Shown one piece after another: positions 41,687 to 46,209 of a DNA stretch of 46,209 nucleotides; position 1 is the stretch's first letter, and every line of letters begins with the position of its first letter. The stretch comes from Conidiobolus incongruus B7586 (lineage: Eukaryota; Entomophthoromycota; Entomophthoromycetes; Entomophthorales; Conidiobolaceae). The notes below the pieces were generated by a model. The model ran no database searches, was not told the origin of the DNA, and saw only the letters and a list, made by a program, of their open reading frames with translations. A program made the translations under genes and the position numbers. The stretch covers positions 1 through 46,209 of the forward strand of contig JNEM01013894.1 in NCBI GenBank assembly GCA_000697335.1, written 5' to 3'.

Positions 41687-44513
41687 ATGTCAAATCGTAT
41701 GGAATTAAATTTTATTCCATTTAAGAATAAAAATATTAATACTACAACCCTGAGGAATGATCAAGGTATGGACGATATAAAATCAGATTCACCACCCCTT
41801 CAGCCCAATGTCATCAGAGGTTTGAGCGACAAGATTTATGACAAAAGGAAAGCTGCTGCATTTGAAATTGAAAGGTACAAACTATTTCAAATTATTGAAA
41901 TTATAATTTTGATACTTTTTTTTCTCATATATATTTATTTTATTAAATATTAAATATTAAATATTAACTCACAAATTATTTTAATAGAATAGTTAGAACT
42001 AATTTAGCTAACTCAGACGATCAAAATATTCATCAAATTATAGCTTTCCTATCCAAAGAATTTATTAAATCTGACCAAATAAATATGAAAAATGGTGGTT
42101 TAATAGGTTTAGCAGGAGTAGCTATTGCTTTAGGACAAGTAATCATTATTCATCACATTAGTCAAAATCATTTATTTATCTTAAATATTCTATTTTAGGA
42201 TATCGACCCTTATTTGGATCCTATTATTGAATCTATGTTAATCTGTTTCGAAGATCCCGATACGAGGGTGAGGTATTACGCGTGTGAAGCAATGTATAAT
42301 GTAGCAAAAGTAGCTAAGGAATTGATATTACGTCATTTTAATCCTATTTTTGACCAACTTTGTAAAATGTCTATTGTAACTGATGCACCAACGAAAAACG
42401 GATCCGCTCTGTTAAATCGATTATTAAAGGATATTTTGACTGAGCAAAGTGTTGATCCTAGACCTCATCCAGATCCACTTAATTCTGTATCTAACCACAG
42501 AGAACAGCCCCTAATTGACTCCAAAACAAGTCGCTTTAATTTGCCAGGCTTTTTACCATTACTCACAGAAAGAATGAAGACTGTGAATTCTCCATGCAGA
42601 AGTTTTCTAGTTGATTGGATTGCGTTATTGAATTCAATTCCCGATTTAGAATTGATCATTTATATTCCAGCTTTCTTGGGTGGTTTAATGGAGTTTTTGT
42701 CAGATTCGAACTCAGATGTAAAGACTATAACACATGTTTTGTTATCTGATTTTCTCAGAGAAATCAGACTCAGTGCCAGGCAAGATAATACCGTTAATGA
42801 CGACGGACTCTGGGAGCCTGGTAAAGGGGTTAAGATTGCCTATGAGCCTATCATCAACATACTTTTACCATATCTGAAGTCATCTGAAGAGGATATCCAA
42901 CAAACCGCATTGAGATGGATTGATGAGTTTATTAACCTTGCACCTGATGTAATACTCCCTATGATGCCTCAATTAATTGAATCCGTTTTACCTTGCCTAG
43001 CTCATAGTAACATTAATATCCAACACAGTGCATCTGAGTGTAATAGCCACCTATTTGCTTTGGTTGAGGACTCATATACCCAGCTTCAGTCTCCTTCAAT
43101 CCACACAAAGTCACCAGTCCCTTCAGAAAACAATTCACACAGACCACCTTCCGGGTTAACTTCAGAAACAGCTTATGATAATGCTGATCAGCAAACTGAT
43201 ACGTTATCTCAAAAAACTACAGAGTCTCGCTCTCAGTCTAGAATAGGTATGGAACACGATTTGTTTGACTATCAACTAATGGTCAACAGTTTGACACTTC
43301 AGTTTTTAAATACACATGAATCCCCCAGAATTGTAAGTTTGGACTGGTTGTTAATGCTACACAAAAAGGCGCCAAATAAAACATTCACCACAGATGACGG
43401 TACTTTCCCAGTATTACTCAAGACTTTGAGCGATCCTTCTGAAGAGGTTGTAAAGCGTGACCTTAGGTTACTGGCTCAAATATCGTCTCATACCGACAAG
43501 GAGTATTTCCACAAGTTTATGGTTGATTTACTTTCCTTATTTAGTACTGATCGTCGCCTGTTGGAGAACAGGGGCTCTTTGATTATCCGTCAGCTTTGTT
43601 TGTCTCTCGATTCAGAGCAAATTTATCGTACTTTTGCTTCAATATTAGAAAAAGATAAGGATCTTGAATTTGCTGCAATGATGGTTCAAAACCTTAATCT
43701 TATTCTGATGACTTCACCAGAATTGTCTGACCTTCGTAAGAAGCTCAAGAGTCTTGAAAGTAAAGATAGTCAGGCACTCTTCTCATGTTTGTACAGATCA
43801 TGGTGTCACAGCTCAGTATCTGCATTTTCACTCTGTTTGCTAGCCCAGGCATATGAGCATGCAGCCAACCTCTTGCATTCAATTGCTGAACTTGAGATTT
43901 CTGTTGCCATGTTGATTCAAATTGATAAATTGGTTCAATTGTTAGAATCACCAGTGTTTACATATCTGAGGCTTCAACTTTTGGAACCTGACAGATATCC
44001 ATATTTATTCAAATGTATGTATGGTTTACTAATGTTATTACCGCAGTCTTCAGCATTCGTAACGCTCAAAAATCGTCTTTCATGTGTATCGTCCATGGGA
44101 TTCCTATCGGTCAATGGTGCACCAGCGGCAAGTACGTCTAGATACACTGAGCCACTACGACGTGTGTTGAAGTCTTCTGACGGTAAAGAAACCGGACTCA
44201 AATTCCCTGAACTCCTATCCCATTTCCGAGGAGTCCAATCCAAACACGAAAAGACTCGCAAACAAGGTAAACTAACCACACTCTAGATCCATTACCCATT
44301 ACAATGAATTAAATTGTTATATAATAATTAGCCTCTCAACCCCAGCTGACCGAAGTAAAATCCAATAAACCCGCAACTCTTACTGCAAGTCCGCCCACAG
44401 TCCCTAATTCGCCAAATGTTCAATCAGGCAGAATTCCAAGGAGACCTGAATCTCCTTTATTCGTGCTCAGACATCAAAACTCAGCACCCAATGTTCGTCA
44501 GCCCCTAAACTGA
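41687..44513 (+). CDS. VAC14: VAC14-like scaffold of the PIKfyve/Fab1 complex
   Basis: Four exons: 41687-41874, 41988-42138, 42199-44266, 44332-44513 (introns of 113, 60 and 65 nt); about 862 residues, close to yeast Vac14 (880). Vac14 is a HEAT-repeat scaffold that joins the PI3P 5-kinase Fab1/PIKfyve to the phosphatase Fig4 on vacuole/endosome membranes to make PI(3,5)P2. Family marks include RGLSDKIYDKRKAAAFEIER, KNGGLIGLAGVAIALG, DTRVRYYACEAMYNVAKVAK and LNRLLKDILTE. Later parts are LFDYQLMVNSLTLQFL and, around residues 600-760, the Fig4-binding region (FSLCLLAQAYEHAANLL, LVQLLESPVFTYLRLQLLEP). The last exon adds a Pro/Ser-rich tail ending VRQPLN. Without the third splice, translation would end at 44286 with eight different residues. 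The start could also be the second ATG, at 41699. Confidence 0.95.
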
Positions 44514-46209
44514 AATCCAATTTAAGTAAGTAGTACTAATTTTGTTTGATAGTAATAAATTTTATTTAGTTAATTGATCACGAATGATATATTATAATTA
44601 TAAATTATTAACATTTTTTGAATTGAATCCTATATATCTGTAATTTGAAATCGATAATTTAAAAAATTTGAATTTTAAAGAATAATTTTTGAATTTAAAA
44701 AGTTTAAATATTAATTGTAATTTCATAATTTAGGATTAAATTCAATTATGTTTTTTTATAATCTTTGTAAGTTATCAATGTTATAAAGATATATTATAAA
44801 TACTTGAAATAAAGTACAATAGAAATCCAATAAATTCAAATTTAATTATTTTTAATATTAATTTAATAACTTATTAGTTTTAATCAAATTTTCATTCAAG
44901 AATTATTCCATAATTGATATATGAATTTTTCTGATCTTTTAACTTTAATTGAAAATTGAAGTATTTAATACATATCTATCAAATATTTTAAATTGGATAA
45001 TATATTATGTAGTTTATGAAAGTATGCATCAAAATCAAAATACGTATGAAGATTGTTAAGGATTTAAATTTCAGATGTAAACCTTTTTTAAACATAATTT
45101 ATTATTAAAATAAACATTACAAATTGCTTATAATATTAGAATACTATAGTAATTAATTGCTATTGTCTGTTGAAATTAAAAATTTCAAATTTTGCAATAT
45201 ATAATTAAAAAAAATAATTTTAAAAGATTTAATCTTTTTTATTAGTTATATATTTAGAAGATATTTAAAAAAGTATTACCTTTAAAAATAAGATACTATG
45301 AATCATATTGATATCAATAATTCTTGTTAAAACAAATAAATATAGATTTATCTTAAGTATATATTAATAATATTTCAAAAAGTATATAGTAAATAAAAAA
45401 ATAATAATTATTATTAAGACTTTATAAATAAAATTTAGTTTTAATATTTTTAAGCTTTTTAAATAATACTTCCTTATTTAACTTAAGTAATATTTTATAA
45501 TATTTACTTATATTATTAACAAAACATACTAAATAAATAAATATTAATATTTTATAAATAAGCCACAGGTTTAGTTTAATAATAAATCCACAGTTTTTTA
45601 ATTATTATTATTATATAAAATATAATCTATGGTAATATATAAAGAAATAGATTTCTGAATAAAATAACATTTGACTTTTTTAATTTAGATAAAGATAGTA
45701 AAAATTATATTTATATTGTTTTATTAATTATAATTGGTTATTTAGTAAATTGTTTATTTGATATTTATTTTAAATAATTTACTTAAAGATATTTTTTTTA
45801 AATAAAAGGACTATTTATAATATTATTGATATTGATTTTAATGATAGTTAAGTCTTATAAAAATTAATTTGATTTATCAAGATAAAATGTTATTAATTAA
45901 TAATAATAAAGAATAAATTATTAATATAAGGTTAATTGTTTAAATAAGAAAAAATAACCCAATCTCATTATTTAGTATTACTTCAAAAAATTACTAGTAT
46001 AATATATTAGATTATGATAAATATCAAGGATAACTCAAAAAATTTATAAGGTAAGTTTAATATATTAAAATCAAAATATATAGTAAATTATAATCCTAAA
46101 AGAAAAAAAACCATAGATTTTTTTATTTTTTTAATAAATAAACAATTATTAAACAAGTGATTTTATATTGTTTTTATTTTTAATATAATATTTAATTATA
46201 TAAAATATT
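44514..46209. other. AT-rich 3' flank
   Basis: No gene, RNA or identifiable repeat. Composition becomes nearly pure A/T beyond about 45 kb, similar to the left end of the window. Confidence 0.55.

Noticed and set aside
43974-44279. 101-codon frame antisense to VAC14
   Set aside because: Shadow of a strongly conserved coding exon on the other strand.

Overview
The window looks like nuclear DNA of an AT-rich fungus, probably an early-diverging lineage. The evidence is a BUB2/Cdc16-type TBC protein, a VAC14 homologue, a telobox Myb protein, a mitochondrial PPR-like protein, a eukaryotic tRNA-Asp(GTC), and many short GT-AG introns (about 48-66 nt, a few longer). Coding DNA is clearly richer in G+C than the extremely AT-rich spacers. 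I cannot name the species. Insect-gut or insect-associated Zoopagomycota are one possibility, but this is a guess.

Layout. 1-6.4 kb is extremely AT-rich and holds two decayed copies of one mariner-type DNA transposon plus one copy of an unclassified 436-bp repeat. 6.4-22.7 kb holds four secreted M18 (aspartyl aminopeptidase family) genes of two types, in the order A1(-) B1(-) A2(+) B2(+). It also carries the second 436-bp repeat and an inverted pair of ~265-bp elements on either side of B1. 23.1-25.8 kb has a tRNA-Asp and a mitochondrial PPR-like gene. 26.4-35.5 kb has a ~325-bp inverted repeat pair with TG...CA ends, resembling solo LTRs. Between its copies lie an eight-exon telobox Myb gene, a mitochondrial J-protein gene and a possible LTR remnant. 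37.5-39.1 kb is a five-exon BUB2 gene. 40.8-41.2 kb is an LTR-like island. 41.7-44.5 kb is a four-exon VAC14 gene. The rest is AT-rich spacer.

The most interesting point is in the M18 genes. Both B-type proteins keep every metal ligand and the catalytic glutamate, but lack the conserved His of the AIHL motif. In human DNPEP this is His170, which I recall as lying near a neighbouring subunit's active site. Both A-type proteins keep that His, but three of five metal ligands are replaced in the same way (E to K, D to E, H to N), and they end in -FDEL, which resembles an ER-retrieval signal. Two co-resident A/B pairs with complementary losses suggest a hetero-oligomeric secreted M18 system with one catalytic and one non-catalytic subunit. 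That reading is inference from sequence only.

The other genes are conserved housekeeping functions: mitotic exit/septation control (BUB2), PI(3,5)P2 synthesis scaffold (VAC14), telomere or promoter binding (telobox protein), and mitochondrial RNA and chaperone functions.
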